Positions 43,655-52,287 of a stretch of DNA of 64,000 nt are shown here, one piece after another. The DNA comes from Paenibacillus popilliae ATCC 14706 (GTDB taxonomy: Bacteria > Bacillota > Bacilli > Paenibacillales > Paenibacillaceae), in NCBI RefSeq assembly GCF_000315235.1, contig NZ_BALG01000133.1, positions 1 through 64,000 of the forward strand. The letters run 5' to 3'. A program made the translations under genes and the position numbers. How positions within the stretch are numbered: position 1 is the stretch's first letter; each line of letters starts with the position of its first letter. A model generated the notes under the pieces. That model saw only the letters and a program-made list of their open reading frames with translations. It searched no databases and had not been told where the DNA came from.

Positions 43655-44074
43655 ATGGAAGTGCTGATTGAACAATGGCTAAGCAATCCCTACGTATCCA
43701 TGATTGCCTATTTTTCCGTAGCCGTGCTGGCTTTAGTGCTGCTGTTGTCCATTTTCGAGCTGGTGACGAGATACAAGTGCTGGAATGAAATCTGCAAGGG
43801 GAATCTCAGCGTTGCAATGGCCACGTCCGGTAAAATATTTGGGATATGCAATATTTTCCGCTTCGGAATCGTGGTCAGAGATTCCTTATATACGTCCTTG
43901 CTGTGGGCAGCGCTCGGATACATGCTGTTGCTTGCCGCCTATTTTTTATTCTGCTTCTTAATGCCTTATTTTCGGTTTGATGAAGAGATCCAAAAGGATA
44001 ACCGAGCGGTTGGCCTATTGGCGATGATGATTTCCATTTCGCTATCCTATATTATAGGGGCTAGCATCAAGTGA
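43655..44074 (+). CDS. DUF350-type small membrane protein
   Basis: 139 residues, GGGGGAG upstream. Three to four hydrophobic segments: VSMIAYFSVAVLALVLLLSI, LYTSLLWAALGYMLLLAAYF and a C-terminal LLAMMISISLSYIIGASIK. Between them a polar loop RYKCWNEICKGNLSVAMATS matches DUF350 proteins, which lack a defined function. It lies 29 bases behind mutS2 and may be co-transcribed. Confidence 0.7.
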   Translation: MEVLIEQWLSNPYVSMIAYFSVAVLALVLLLSIFELVTRYKCWNEICKGNLSVAMATSGKIFGICNIFRFGIVVRDSLYTSLLWAALGYMLLLAAYFLFCFLMPYFRFDEEIQKDNRAVGLLAMMISISLSYIIGASIK

Positions 44075-44172
44075 TGCCGCCTGACGCTGCGGTTGATCTC
44101 CATAACGTCTGGGAGGGATTGCGGAATGAAGTATTTATTGGGGAAATTTAGAGTAAGAAGGAGCGGAAGTCG

Positions 44173-44706
44173 ATGAGCGAGTCCGGCAAAATAATTTGTC
44201 CTTGGTGCGATACGGAAATTGTATGGGACGAGGAACTGGGCCCGGAGAAAGAATGTCCGCATTGCCAGAATGAGCTGAACAATTACCGCACGCTCAATGT
44301 CGAACTGGAAATGGAAGTAGACGAAGGGACGGCGTCCAGGGAGCGGGAAGATGGCGAAGAGTCGGAGGAGAAGGGCTGGTCCAACTTCGGTTGGGATGAT
44401 GTCAGCGTGCTGTATAGCGATACGGATACGTTTCGTTACCAGGAAGGCGTGGACCAGATCCTGCACAGTCAAGTGGAAGTGCCGGAATGCCCGCACTGCC
44501 GTGAATATATGCTGCTTGCCGGCACGGAGGCGATATCTGGAACGAGCTTCGAGCCAGCCCGGCCGGAAGCACTGGCGGCGCCATTGCTTCAGCCGCCGTT
44601 CAAGTTAAACGTCTATGTGTGCACATCCTGCTTCCAGGTGTCCAAAATATTGGCGGCGCCTTATCGCGAAGCGATGATGGAAAATGTAAGAAATGCAAAA
44701 GCTTAA
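44173..44706 (+). CDS. Hypothetical zinc-ribbon protein
   Basis: 177 residues, AGAAGGAG upstream. The N-terminus has two Cys pairs, CPWC and CPHC (IICPWCDTEIVWDEELGPEK, ECPHCQNEL). A Glu-rich linker follows, then CPHCREYMLLAG and a last VYVCTSCFQVSKI. It therefore contains two probable zinc ribbons flanking an acidic middle. Conserved of unknown function in Paenibacillus as far as I can judge; cytosolic. Confidence 0.75.
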   Translation: MSESGKIICPWCDTEIVWDEELGPEKECPHCQNELNNYRTLNVELEMEVDEGTASREREDGEESEEKGWSNFGWDDVSVLYSDTDTFRYQEGVDQILHSQVEVPECPHCREYMLLAGTEAISGTSFEPARPEALAAPLLQPPFKLNVYVCTSCFQVSKILAAPYREAMMENVRNAKA

Positions 44707-44717
44707 TAAATAAAACG

Positions 44718-44774
44718 CCTGCTTTGGGGCAAGTTAACAGCTGTAACCATATGGCTACCAGCTCTAAAAGCAGG
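44718..44774 (+). promoter_or_regulatory. Long hairpin overlapping the MFS ribosome site
   Basis: The outer arms CCTGCTTT and AAAGCAGG, with inner AGCTG/CAGCT and GTA-CCATATGG-TAC pairing, form one extended stem-loop. The 3' arm ends in the GCAGGGAGG ribosome site of the MFS gene; there is no T run, so it is not a normal terminator. Confidence 0.5.
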
Positions 44775-44788
44775 GAGGGTTCACCTTC

Positions 44789-45991
44789 GTGAAAGCGCGT
44801 TTTGACGGCCAGTCTTTATTGCTCCTGGTCGTATTCGGCCTATTTTCGTTGGCGAACGCTCTGTCTGGGACGTTCGTCAATGTTTTTTTATGGAAGATGA
44901 AATCGGAATTCACCTTTATCGGCTGGTTTACTTTTACACAGCAGGCGGCTATGGCCATTATATTTTATGTTGCCGGAAAATGGGTGAAGGAAGGAAATAA
45001 AATGAATTGCCTTCGGCTGGGCATTGGCTTATCCGCCTTATTTTACGCGGCGGTTCTGTGGCTCGATAAGGCAGCGGTGCAGTACATACTCCCGCTCGGC
45101 TTGGTGCTCGGCGCCGCCAACGGAGCTTTCTGGTTGGCGTACAATGTTATCTATTTTGAAATCACGAACGCGGCCAATCGCGATTTGTTCAATGGCTGGA
45201 CGGGCTTTGTCGGATCTTTGTGCGCCATGATCGCCCCGTGGGTATCCGGGCTGCTCATTTCTGGATTAGGGGGAGAACGGGGGTATACGGTGATTTTCAC
45301 GGCCTCGCTGATCGTGTTCGTCAGCGCAGGCATATTCAGCTTTTGGCTGCACCGGCGGCCGCCGGAAGGAGCGTACCGCTGGTCGCTTCCATTTACGGCT
45401 TGGAAGCCGAGGCGAAGCCCATGGCGTGTCGCCCTTCCGGCGCTGGCCGCCCAGGGGGTGCGCGAAGGCGTATACTATTTCCTGGTCGGACTGCTTGTCT
45501 ATATCACGACAACCAACGAGCTGAAGCTGGGGAACTATACGCTCATCACTTCGGGTATCGCGCTTGTCAGCTTCTATCTGGCGGGCCGGCTGTACCGCAC
45601 TTCCTATCGCGCCGCAGGCATGATCGCAGGAAGCGTGGCGATGGCAGCGGCCATTATCCCTTTGTATATCCAAGTGAACTATGCAATGCTCATCCTCTTC
45701 GGCGGTATCACTTCTCTGTTCTCCCCATTATTCATCATACCGATGACCTCCTCGACTTTTGATATTATGGGACGGGACGAGGAGTCGGTCAAGCAGCGGG
45801 TGGAGCTGACCGTCGTTCGCGAATTCGGTCTGCTGGCCGGAAGGCTGCTGGGCATCGTGGCATTTATTGGGCTCGCTAGCTGGCGCTCCGGGCAGTTGGC
45901 TATCGTGAGCTTCCTGGCGGTGACCGGGAGCGCGCCCATTCTTGGCGCTTTGTTCATGCAGCGGCTTGTCAAGCAGGGAGCGAAGCAGTAG
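44789..45991 (+). CDS. MFS transporter
   Basis: 400 residues, GTG start at 44789 behind AGGGAGGG. Twelve hydrophobic segments. YNVIYFEITNAANRDLFNGW is a cytosolic loop typical of the YqgE/YttB-like Firmicute MFS group, and FNGWTGFVGSLCAMIAPWVS follows. Substrate unknown; exporters of this group usually handle small organic compounds. The ribosome site is partly within a hairpin. Confidence 0.85.
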   Translation: MKARFDGQSLLLLVVFGLFSLANALSGTFVNVFLWKMKSEFTFIGWFTFTQQAAMAIIFYVAGKWVKEGNKMNCLRLGIGLSALFYAAVLWLDKAAVQYILPLGLVLGAANGAFWLAYNVIYFEITNAANRDLFNGWTGFVGSLCAMIAPWVSGLLISGLGGERGYTVIFTASLIVFVSAGIFSFWLHRRPPEGAYRWSLPFTAWKPRRSPWRVALPALAAQGVREGVYYFLVGLLVYITTTNELKLGNYTLITSGIALVSFYLAGRLYRTSYRAAGMIAGSVAMAAAIIPLYIQVNYAMLILFGGITSLFSPLFIIPMTSSTFDIMGRDEESVKQRVELTVVREFGLLAGRLLGIVAFIGLASWRSGQLAIVSFLAVTGSAPILGALFMQRLVKQGAKQ

Positions 45992-46207
45992 CGAGTCGCT
46001 CTGGTATGAAGCTGCTCGCCGCGATTGGCGGCGTCTTCCAAGTTTGACTTGGCCGGAAGCGCCGCCTGTGGCTCTCTCCTGCTTACCCAGCGCTCACTTC
46101 ATCCGCGTCAATGCTCTACGAATTCGATTTACATATTTTTCTCAACAGAGAGTCATAATACAAATGATTGTCAACATTTTCACAGTAGAAAGGAGCAGAA
46201 CCCAACG

Positions 46208-46474
46208 ATGCCATATGGACAACAAAGCCATCTTTCGATGAAGCCGCTATCTGCAAAAGAACTGGAATATATCGTAGATTCCATTTCCAATGAGGATTTG
46301 TTGATGAAGCAGTGCGCGGCGACGGCGGCGAACACGAACAATCCCGGAATCCAGCAGACGCTCGTCCAGATGGTGTCTGTACATCAGCAGCATATGAACC
46401 TGCTGATGCAATCGCTGCAGCAGCATGCCCAGATCGCGCCGACTCATGCCCAGCAGGAGAACCAGTCCCAATAA
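46208..46474 (+). CDS. Small spore coat-associated protein (CotF-like helper)
   Basis: 88 residues from ATG 46208 with AAAGGAG upstream; longer frames reaching 46025 lack a site. The sequence PLSAKELEYIVDSISNEDLL, MKQCAATAANTNNPGIQQTL and a Gln/His-rich end resemble the small coat proteins encoded next to cotF in Paenibacillus. It lies 26 bases before the CotF-like gene, so both are probably expressed together in the mother cell. Confidence 0.65.
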   Translation: MPYGQQSHLSMKPLSAKELEYIVDSISNEDLLMKQCAATAANTNNPGIQQTLVQMVSVHQQHMNLLMQSLQQHAQIAPTHAQQENQSQ

Positions 46475-46500
46475 CGACGAACGACAGGAGGTTTATGACC

Positions 46501-46974
46501 ATGAATGGCACTTCGATGAGCGGGTTCATGCCCGAGAAAGATTTGTTACATACGATTCTCAATGACTTGAAGCGCACTTCAAGAGAATATGCCACCGGCG
46601 TAACGGAAGCGGCTTGTCCTACGGTTCGCCAGATGTTCACCAATCTGACGAACAGCACCATGCTGATGCAAGGCCAGTTGTTCAACCTGATGCAGCAGCA
46701 ACATATGTATTCCGTCGCCTCCCCGGCCCTTCGGGATGAAGTCAACAAGCAACTGCACGACCATGAGCAGGCCATGCACAAGGCGAACCAGTTCGTCCAG
46801 CAAAAGCTGCAAGCACAGCAGGGCTACGGCGCGGGCTATTCCGGGCATGGCGGATATCAGCAGCATCATCATCAGCAACAACAACAACAACAGCAGCATC
46901 ATCAGCAGCAACAGCAAGACCCATACCAGCCGCAGGCGCCCGGAAGCAGCCGCTATCCCGATTACCTGTCCTAG
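46501..46974 (+). CDS. CotF-like spore coat protein
   Basis: 157 residues from ATG 46501, 9 bases after AGGAGG; the ATG at 46495 is too close. The helical core FMPEKDLLHTILNDLKRTSR, YATGVTEAACPTVRQMF and MLMQGQLFNLMQQQHMY is the coat F domain. The C-terminal 45 residues are a His/Gln-repeat region (QQHHHQQQQQ) ending in SRYPDYLS. The low-complexity tail could help coat assembly or bind metal. Strong terminator follows. Confidence 0.85.
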   Translation: MNGTSMSGFMPEKDLLHTILNDLKRTSREYATGVTEAACPTVRQMFTNLTNSTMLMQGQLFNLMQQQHMYSVASPALRDEVNKQLHDHEQAMHKANQFVQQKLQAQQGYGAGYSGHGGYQQHHHQQQQQQQQHHQQQQQDPYQPQAPGSSRYPDYLS

Positions 46975-46980
46975 CGCCAT

Positions 46981-47020
46981 ACAGCCGCTTTTCCATTTTT
47001 GGAAGGGTGGCTGTTGTTTG
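46981..47020 (+). terminator. Terminator of the coat-protein operon
   Basis: ACAGCCGCTTTTCC pairs with GGAAGGGTGGCTGT and is followed by TGTTTGTT. Confidence 0.75.
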
Positions 47021-47139
47021 TTCTGGCAACCGCGCCTAACCTATGTTTGTGCTGGTGTGGATCAGCAAAAAGGTGTATCATATTGAAATATCAACAATAT
47101 ATCGGCTGATTTGCAGGCACGTCGAGGGAGGCAATGGGA

Positions 47140-47640
47140 ATGAAAGATTTAAGCTCGCTGGATATTGAAATACTCCAATTGTTGAAAGAGGACGCCCGCC
47201 GTTCCCCGGACCTCATCGCCACGATGCTGGGGGTTCAGGTGGAAGAGGTTGAATCGGCGATCGCGGAAATGGAGCGAAAGCATGTGATTGTGAAATATTC
47301 GACAGTCGTGAACTGGAGCAAGGTCGATGACGAGATGGTCACGGCTTTGATTGAAGTTCAGATTACGCCGGAGCGCGGCCGCGGATTTGAAGGAATCGCC
47401 GAAAGGATCTATCTGTTCCCGCAGGTCAAGGCGGTCTACCTGATGTCGGGATCATATGATCTGCAAGTCGAGGTTCAAGGCAAAAGTTTGCGTGAGGTGG
47501 CGTCGTTCGTCTCAGACAAGCTGTCGCCGATCGAATCGGTATTGTCGACCAAGACACATTTTATTCTCAAAAAGTATAAGCAAGACGGCATAATCTATGA
47601 AGAGCGCGAGGACGATCATCGTCTCGTCGTTTCCCCGTGA
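47140..47640 (+). CDS. Lrp/AsnC-family regulator
   Basis: 166 residues from ATG 47140, 8 bases after GAGGGAGG; the ATG at 47134 is too close. The N-terminal HTH (LDIEILQLLKEDARRSPDLI) leads to a C-terminal ligand-sensing RAM domain with VTALIEVQITPERGRGFEGI and KAVYLMSGSYDLQVEVQG. It probably senses an amino acid. The aminotransferase starts 14 bases after the stop, so the two form an operon and the regulator likely controls it. Confidence 0.92.
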   Translation: MKDLSSLDIEILQLLKEDARRSPDLIATMLGVQVEEVESAIAEMERKHVIVKYSTVVNWSKVDDEMVTALIEVQITPERGRGFEGIAERIYLFPQVKAVYLMSGSYDLQVEVQGKSLREVASFVSDKLSPIESVLSTKTHFILKKYKQDGIIYEEREDDHRLVVSP

Positions 47641-47653
47641 GAGGTGACAGTTC

Positions 47654-48862
47654 ATGATTAGGGAAGAGGAGAAGCTGGGGACGAATCGTTCCATGCAGCA
47701 ATACATTAACCCGCTGGTTCGGGATATTCCGCCTTCCGGGATTCGCCGGTTCTTCGACATGGCGGTAGCCAGCAAGGATATTATCACTCTCGGGGTGGGG
47801 GAGCCGGATTTCTGCACGCCTTGGCATGTGCGGGAAGCCTGTGTCTATTCGTTGGAGCGGGGACACACCAAATATACGTCCAACGCGGGAATGCCGGAGT
47901 TGCGGGAGGAAATTGCAAAATATTTGGATGATTCATTCAAAGTTACGTATGATCCTGCCAATGAAATCATAGTAACGGTTGGAGGCTCGGAAGCGATCGA
48001 TCTGGCGCTGCGGACGCTTGTCGTTCCGGGCGATGAGATTCTCGTACCCGAGCCTAGCTATATCTCCTATTCGCCGATCGTGTCGATCGGCGGCGGGGTC
48101 CCGGTCGGAATCGAGACGTTCGCGAAGGATGACTTTAAGCTGACCGCCGAAGGGCTGCAGGCGAAAATATCGCCGAAGTCGAAGGTTCTCATACTCTGCT
48201 ATCCGAGCAATCCGACAGGCGGCATCATGACCTATGAGGATTGGCTGCCGATCGCGAAAGTAGTGGAGGAGAACGATCTCATTGTCATTTCCGATGAAAT
48301 CTACGCCGAACTGACCTATGATCAGAAGCATGTCAGCTTCTCGTCCGTGCCGGGGATGAAGGAGCGCACGATTCTAGTAAGTGGCTTTTCGAAGGCGTAT
48401 GCAATGACCGGCTGGCGCATGGGCTATGCATGCGGCCACAAGGACCTCATATCGGCCATGCTCAAAATCCATCAGTATACGGTCATGTGCGCCCCGGTTA
48501 TGGGCCAGATCGCTGCGCTGGAGGCATTGAAGCACGGGCAGGAAGAGAAGCAGCATATGGTCGAGTCGTACAACCAGAGGCGGCGTCTTATCGTCAAGGG
48601 GCTGCGCGACATCGGGCTTGCCTGCCACGGGCCGCAGGGTGCCTTCTATGCCTTCCCTTCCATTCAATCGACTGGGCTTACTTCCGAGGAATTCGCGCAC
48701 CGGCTCCTGTTCGAGGCGAAGGTGGCGGCGGTGCCGGGAGACGTATTCGGCTTGGGCGGCCAAGGCTTCATCCGCTGCTCCTACGCGACGTCGGTATCGC
48801 AGTTGAATGAAGCGCTGGATCGTATGGGGCGCTTCCTCGACAAGATTAAGCAGGAAGTGTGA
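47654..48862 (+). CDS. Class I/II PLP-dependent aminotransferase
   Basis: 402 residues. LGVGEPDFCTPWHVREACV is the substrate-binding start, CYPSNPTGG and SDEIYAELTYD are PLP contacts, and SGFSKAYAMTGWRMGYACG contains the Schiff-base Lys. It resembles PatA/AlaT-type enzymes (N-acetyl-diaminopimelate or aromatic/alanine specificity); the exact substrate cannot be read from motifs. Coupled to an upstream Lrp gene. Cytosolic. Confidence 0.9.
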   Translation: MIREEEKLGTNRSMQQYINPLVRDIPPSGIRRFFDMAVASKDIITLGVGEPDFCTPWHVREACVYSLERGHTKYTSNAGMPELREEIAKYLDDSFKVTYDPANEIIVTVGGSEAIDLALRTLVVPGDEILVPEPSYISYSPIVSIGGGVPVGIETFAKDDFKLTAEGLQAKISPKSKVLILCYPSNPTGGIMTYEDWLPIAKVVEENDLIVISDEIYAELTYDQKHVSFSSVPGMKERTILVSGFSKAYAMTGWRMGYACGHKDLISAMLKIHQYTVMCAPVMGQIAALEALKHGQEEKQHMVESYNQRRRLIVKGLRDIGLACHGPQGAFYAFPSIQSTGLTSEEFAHRLLFEAKVAAVPGDVFGLGGQGFIRCSYATSVSQLNEALDRMGRFLDKIKQEV

Positions 48863-49008
48863 AAGAAATTCAAATTGAGCTAAAATGAACTAGTTTTCCC
48901 TTCCTTCATCTGGTATAATATAACATGTACCATGTGATTGCTCCATCAAATGGAACAGATGGGCGATGATGGCGCTTCGAGGATCCAGCTGTGAAAGGAG
49001 GAAAGGAC

Positions 49009-49272
49009 TTGTTTTGTTCGAACTACACATTGACAACGCATTCACGTAGTTTACTGAGAGAAGACGAATCTCATCCCAAATGGTCGGGCAAAACAAGAAA
49101 CGTTTCGTCCAAGATGCTTGCTCTTGAACAGGAGATAAGGATTTTGCGCAAGCAAATGGAGCAGATGTTTCAAGAAGAGCAGTCCTTCACGGCTGAAAAT
49201 ATGATTGAAATCAGTAGCATGCTGGATTTGAAGATTAACGAGTACATGAAATCGCTCGGCGAGCGAACCTAG
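49009..49272 (+). CDS. Spo0E-like aspartyl-phosphate phosphatase
   Basis: 87 residues with TTG start at 49009, 7 bases after an ideal AGGAGG; a GTG at 48991 overlaps that site. The C-terminal helical hairpin LALEQEIRILRKQMEQMF and SSMLDLKINEYMK carries the SxxLDxxIxxY signature of Spo0E-like phosphatases, which dephosphorylate Spo0A~P and delay sporulation. The N-terminal 40 residues are variable. TATAAT at 48914-48919 may be its -10. Confidence 0.82.
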   Translation: MFCSNYTLTTHSRSLLREDESHPKWSGKTRNVSSKMLALEQEIRILRKQMEQMFQEEQSFTAENMIEISSMLDLKINEYMKSLGERT

Positions 49273-49278
49273 CATACC

Positions 49279-49304
49279 GAAGACCCTGCGGGGTCTTCTT
49301 TTTA
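49279..49304 (+). terminator. Terminator of the Spo0E-like gene
   Basis: GAAGACCC-TGC-GGGGTCTTC followed by T5, seven bases after the stop codon. Confidence 0.92.
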
Positions 49305-49372
49305 TGCTTCTACGGTTTGTGATATAGTGGGGAATAGACGAACAGACCATGCTGGAGAAAGGAGAATTCTTC

Positions 49373-49921
49373 GTGCGGAAATGGGGATGGATGGGGATGG
49401 TGCTCGCACTGGCGCTCGTGCTGGGAGGCTGCGGGACCAAAGCGGACATATCCATATTCATGATGTCGACGACAACAGTGCCATCCGAATGGACCGAGGC
49501 GCTGAAGACGGAATTGAGTCAGAAATTGGAGGGGCAATTCACAGTGGACGTGTTTGCGTCGCCGATGTACAATGTACAGAAATTATTTGTCGAATATGCG
49601 GCGGGCGATTACGGCGTGCATGTCGTGCCCGAGGAAGATGTGAAGTCGATGAGCAATCAGGGTGGCCATATTCCGTTGGATGCTTATTTCGACAAGGACA
49701 AATATGAAGAAGGCTATTTTGAAGGTATGGTACTGGAAAAAGCGGAAAAGGGCTATATTGAACATCAGGAAAAGCATCTATATGCGCTTCCGGCTGAAAG
49801 ACTTCCGCTTCTGAACAAGCTCGGCATCACAGAGAAGGGCTTGTTCGTCGTGATTCCGGTTCGCACGCCGAATGAGGAGCGCTCCATCCAGATCTTGAAG
49901 CTGATGGAGGAAGCGAAATGA
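49373..49921 (+). CDS. Putative lipoprotein
   Basis: 182 residues, GTG start at 49373 behind AAAGGAG; the ATG at 49349 has no site. Signal sequence MRKWGWMGMVLALALVLGGC ends in the lipobox LGGC (Cys near residue 20), so the mature protein should be lipid-anchored outside the membrane. The rest is acidic, with VDVFASPMYNVQKLFVEYAA and HLYALPAERLPLLNKLG. No named family recognised. It lies 39 bases before the CobU-like gene. Confidence 0.75.
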   Translation: MRKWGWMGMVLALALVLGGCGTKADISIFMMSTTTVPSEWTEALKTELSQKLEGQFTVDVFASPMYNVQKLFVEYAAGDYGVHVVPEEDVKSMSNQGGHIPLDAYFDKDKYEEGYFEGMVLEKAEKGYIEHQEKHLYALPAERLPLLNKLGITEKGLFVVIPVRTPNEERSIQILKLMEEAK

Positions 49922-49959
49922 AGGCCGATAGATGAAGCAGACGGATGGAGGGAGACGGT

Positions 49960-50535
49960 GTGATTATCGGGATTACCGGAGGCCATGGCAGCGGGAAGAC
50001 ATCGTTCGCGTTGTCCTATGCAGTAGGATTCGGCCGTGAAGGGCTGTACCTGACGACGTCACATACAAGCCTTCCCGATGGTATGCCCGATTCTTCCCGT
50101 TGCCGGTGGCAGCATCTGTCGGCGGGGGAAGAGCTGCCGGGAATTCTGCATCGGATTAACGAAGAGTCCAATCTGTTCCGGGCGGAACGGAGGGTTGTGG
50201 TCGTGGACAGCGCCACCTCCTATCTCGCAGGCGTCCATGCGCAGCTATGGAAGAAGCGTCCGGACGTCGCTAATCAAGATAATGATGCTATATATAGAGA
50301 AGAGATCGCGGCCGCACGCAAGCGGCTGCAGGATGCCTTGCTCGCTTTTCAGGGGAAGCTGTTCCTGATTACGAACGATCCGCCGGCCTACACGCCGTTC
50401 ACGGATCCGAAGGAACGGAGCTATATTATCGAGCATGCGGCTCTCAATCGGGAGATGGCGCGCCGCAGCTATCAATGGTTCCGGCTGGAGGCAGGGGTAC
50501 CGGAGGAGGTATCGTCCAGGAGGTTCAGGGGATGA
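49960..50535 (+). CDS. CobU/CobP-like P-loop kinase
   Basis: 191 residues, GTG start at 49960 behind GGAGGGAG. The N-terminal ITGGHGSGKTSFALSYA is a Walker A preceded by GG, and VVVVDSATSYLAGV is the Walker B region. The arrangement resembles bifunctional adenosylcobinamide kinase/guanylyltransferase (CobU), but the usual RSxxAE core is replaced, so it may have a related, not identical, role. A cobalamin adenosyltransferase follows, which supports a corrinoid link. The middle of the protein is divergent. Confidence 0.65.
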   Translation: MIIGITGGHGSGKTSFALSYAVGFGREGLYLTTSHTSLPDGMPDSSRCRWQHLSAGEELPGILHRINEESNLFRAERRVVVVDSATSYLAGVHAQLWKKRPDVANQDNDAIYREEIAAARKRLQDALLAFQGKLFLITNDPPAYTPFTDPKERSYIIEHAALNREMARRSYQWFRLEAGVPEEVSSRRFRG

Positions 50536-50611
50536 TGCGCTCACGTCAGCCTGCCGTGCCGGAATACGGACGAAATGCTGCGCCGCGCGGTGTCAACAAG
50601 GAGGTAGACAT

Positions 50612-51202
50612 GTGAGAATCTATACACGGACAGGGGACGAAGGAACGACATCGCTTATCGGCGGTCGGGTGTCCAAGGATCATTTGCGAATCGATGCCTA
50701 CGGCGAGCTTGATGAACTGAATTCGTTCATAGGCTGGGCGGCGGCATGCTGCCAGGGAGATGCTTATGAGGAGCTCCGCAACCAATTGATTGAGATCCAG
50801 CATGAGGTGTTCGATTGCGGAGCGGATATCGCCTATGCGGAGAAGAAGCAGGTCGAGGCTGTCTATAAGGTGCATGCGGAGCAGGTGGAACGGCTGGAAG
50901 CCTGGATCGACGAGCATAATGCGCATACGGCAGCGATCCGTAAGTTCATTTTGCCGGGAGGCAGCGAGGCGGCCTCGGCGCTTCATGTGTGCCGGACGAT
51001 ATGTCGCCGCGCCGAACGGCGCCTCGTGACGCTGGCCCGGGAAGAAACCGTGCATTCGCAAGTGATGAAATACGTGAATCGGCTCTCGGACTACTTCTTC
51101 GTCGCTGCCCGCCGGGCCAATGCGATCGCTTCGGTACCGGATGAAGAATATGTGCGGAGCGCGGAAGTCTTCCGCCGCAGATCCCGTCATGACGGACTCT
51201 AA
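50612..51202 (+). CDS. PduO-type cob(I)alamin adenosyltransferase
   Basis: 196 residues, GTG start at 50612 behind AAGGAGGT. The N-terminal IYTRTGDEGTTSLIGG binds ATP, and AYGELDELNSFIGWAAA plus the later ILPGGSEAASALHVCRTICR and RRAERR are the trimeric PduO signature. It converts cob(I)alamin to adenosylcobalamin. It lies behind the CobU-like kinase and its 3' end overlaps the RluA gene by 14 bases. Confidence 0.92.
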   Translation: MRIYTRTGDEGTTSLIGGRVSKDHLRIDAYGELDELNSFIGWAAACCQGDAYEELRNQLIEIQHEVFDCGADIAYAEKKQVEAVYKVHAEQVERLEAWIDEHNAHTAAIRKFILPGGSEAASALHVCRTICRRAERRLVTLAREETVHSQVMKYVNRLSDYFFVAARRANAIASVPDEEYVRSAEVFRRRSRHDGL

Positions 51203-52172
51203 CGGATGGAAGCTTGCTGCGGAGCTCGAATATGTCGTGTCGGAAGGCGACGAAGGGATTCAACTGCGGGCCGTCCTGCGCTCGCGACTGAATCTGTCGC
51301 GCCGACTGCTGACCCGGCTGAAGACGAGGGAAGCGGCCATTACGGTGAACGGGCTGACAGAGCGAAGCGGCAGGCCGCTTAGTGTGAGAGAGCGTCTTCA
51401 TGCGGGGGATGTCGTTCGTGTGCGGATCGAGGAGGAGGCGGTCGAATCGATACCGCCCGAGCCGATCCCGATTGATATCGTGTACGAGGACGACGATATT
51501 CTGGTGCTGAACAAGCCGGCGGGGATCGTCGTCCATCCGACGAAGGGCTACCCGGGAGGGACGCTTGCGAACGGAGTTGTGCATTACTGGCGTGCCAAGG
51601 GGGAACTAACCCGCTTCCGGCCGGCGAACCGGCTCGATCAGGAGACCTCCGGCCTGCTCATCGTCGCGAAGCATGGCCATGCTCACCATCAGCTGGCGGA
51701 TCAGATGCAGACGGATGACATCTGGAAAGGATATAAGGCGCTCGTCTATGGCGTTCCTTCGCCACAGGAGGGCACGATCCGGGCTCCGATTGACCGGGAT
51801 AAGACGGAGCCTCATGTGCGTGTCGTTACGGAGGACGGCTATGATTCGATTACCCATTACCGGGTGCTGGAGACGTACGGCGAGGAAGCGTCCCTCGTAT
51901 CCTGCCGCTTGGAGACGGGGCGGACGCATCAGATCCGCGTCCATATGAAGCATATCGGATGCCCGCTGCTGGGGGACAAGTTTTACGGCGGCGGGCAGGC
52001 GGCCTCGCTATGGCTCGCCGGAGCGCTGCAGCCGTTGACCCGGCATGCGCTTCATGCGGCCGAGCTGCGCTTTAAGCACCCGATGACAGGGGAGCCGATG
52101 CATTTCACGGCTCCGCTGCCGGATGATCTGCTGTCGCTGCGGGAGCGTCTGCTGCACGGGCGACAGCAGTGA
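51189..52172 (+). CDS. RluA-family pseudouridine synthase
   Basis: 327 residues from ATG 51189, inside the 3' end of the adenosyltransferase gene. An N-terminal S4-like RNA-binding domain (SRRLLTRLKTREAAITVNGL) precedes the catalytic domain with VLNKPAGIVVHPTKG, NRLDQETSGLLIVAKH (catalytic Asp) and LETGRTHQIRVHMKHIG. It isomerises uridine in rRNA or tRNA; the exact site cannot be told. Confidence 0.92.
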   Translation: MTDSNGWKLAAELEYVVSEGDEGIQLRAVLRSRLNLSRRLLTRLKTREAAITVNGLTERSGRPLSVRERLHAGDVVRVRIEEEAVESIPPEPIPIDIVYEDDDILVLNKPAGIVVHPTKGYPGGTLANGVVHYWRAKGELTRFRPANRLDQETSGLLIVAKHGHAHHQLADQMQTDDIWKGYKALVYGVPSPQEGTIRAPIDRDKTEPHVRVVTEDGYDSITHYRVLETYGEEASLVSCRLETGRTHQIRVHMKHIGCPLLGDKFYGGGQAASLWLAGALQPLTRHALHAAELRFKHPMTGEPMHFTAPLPDDLLSLRERLLHGRQQ

Positions 52173-52287
52173 CGGCCATCCTGCCATCGGGCCGGGCCGC
52201 AAATGACAAGAGCGGCTAGAACCGATAAGGAAGTTGGCAAGCACGGGCTTGCACTAAGCGGAACGGACAAGAAAGGAGTTGGAGCAG

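Noticed and set aside
46856-46920. CAR-triplet repeat resembling a microsatellite or CRISPR-like array
   Set aside because: It is the His/Gln-rich coding tail of the CotF-like protein; no spacer-repeat structure. No CRISPR array was found in the window.
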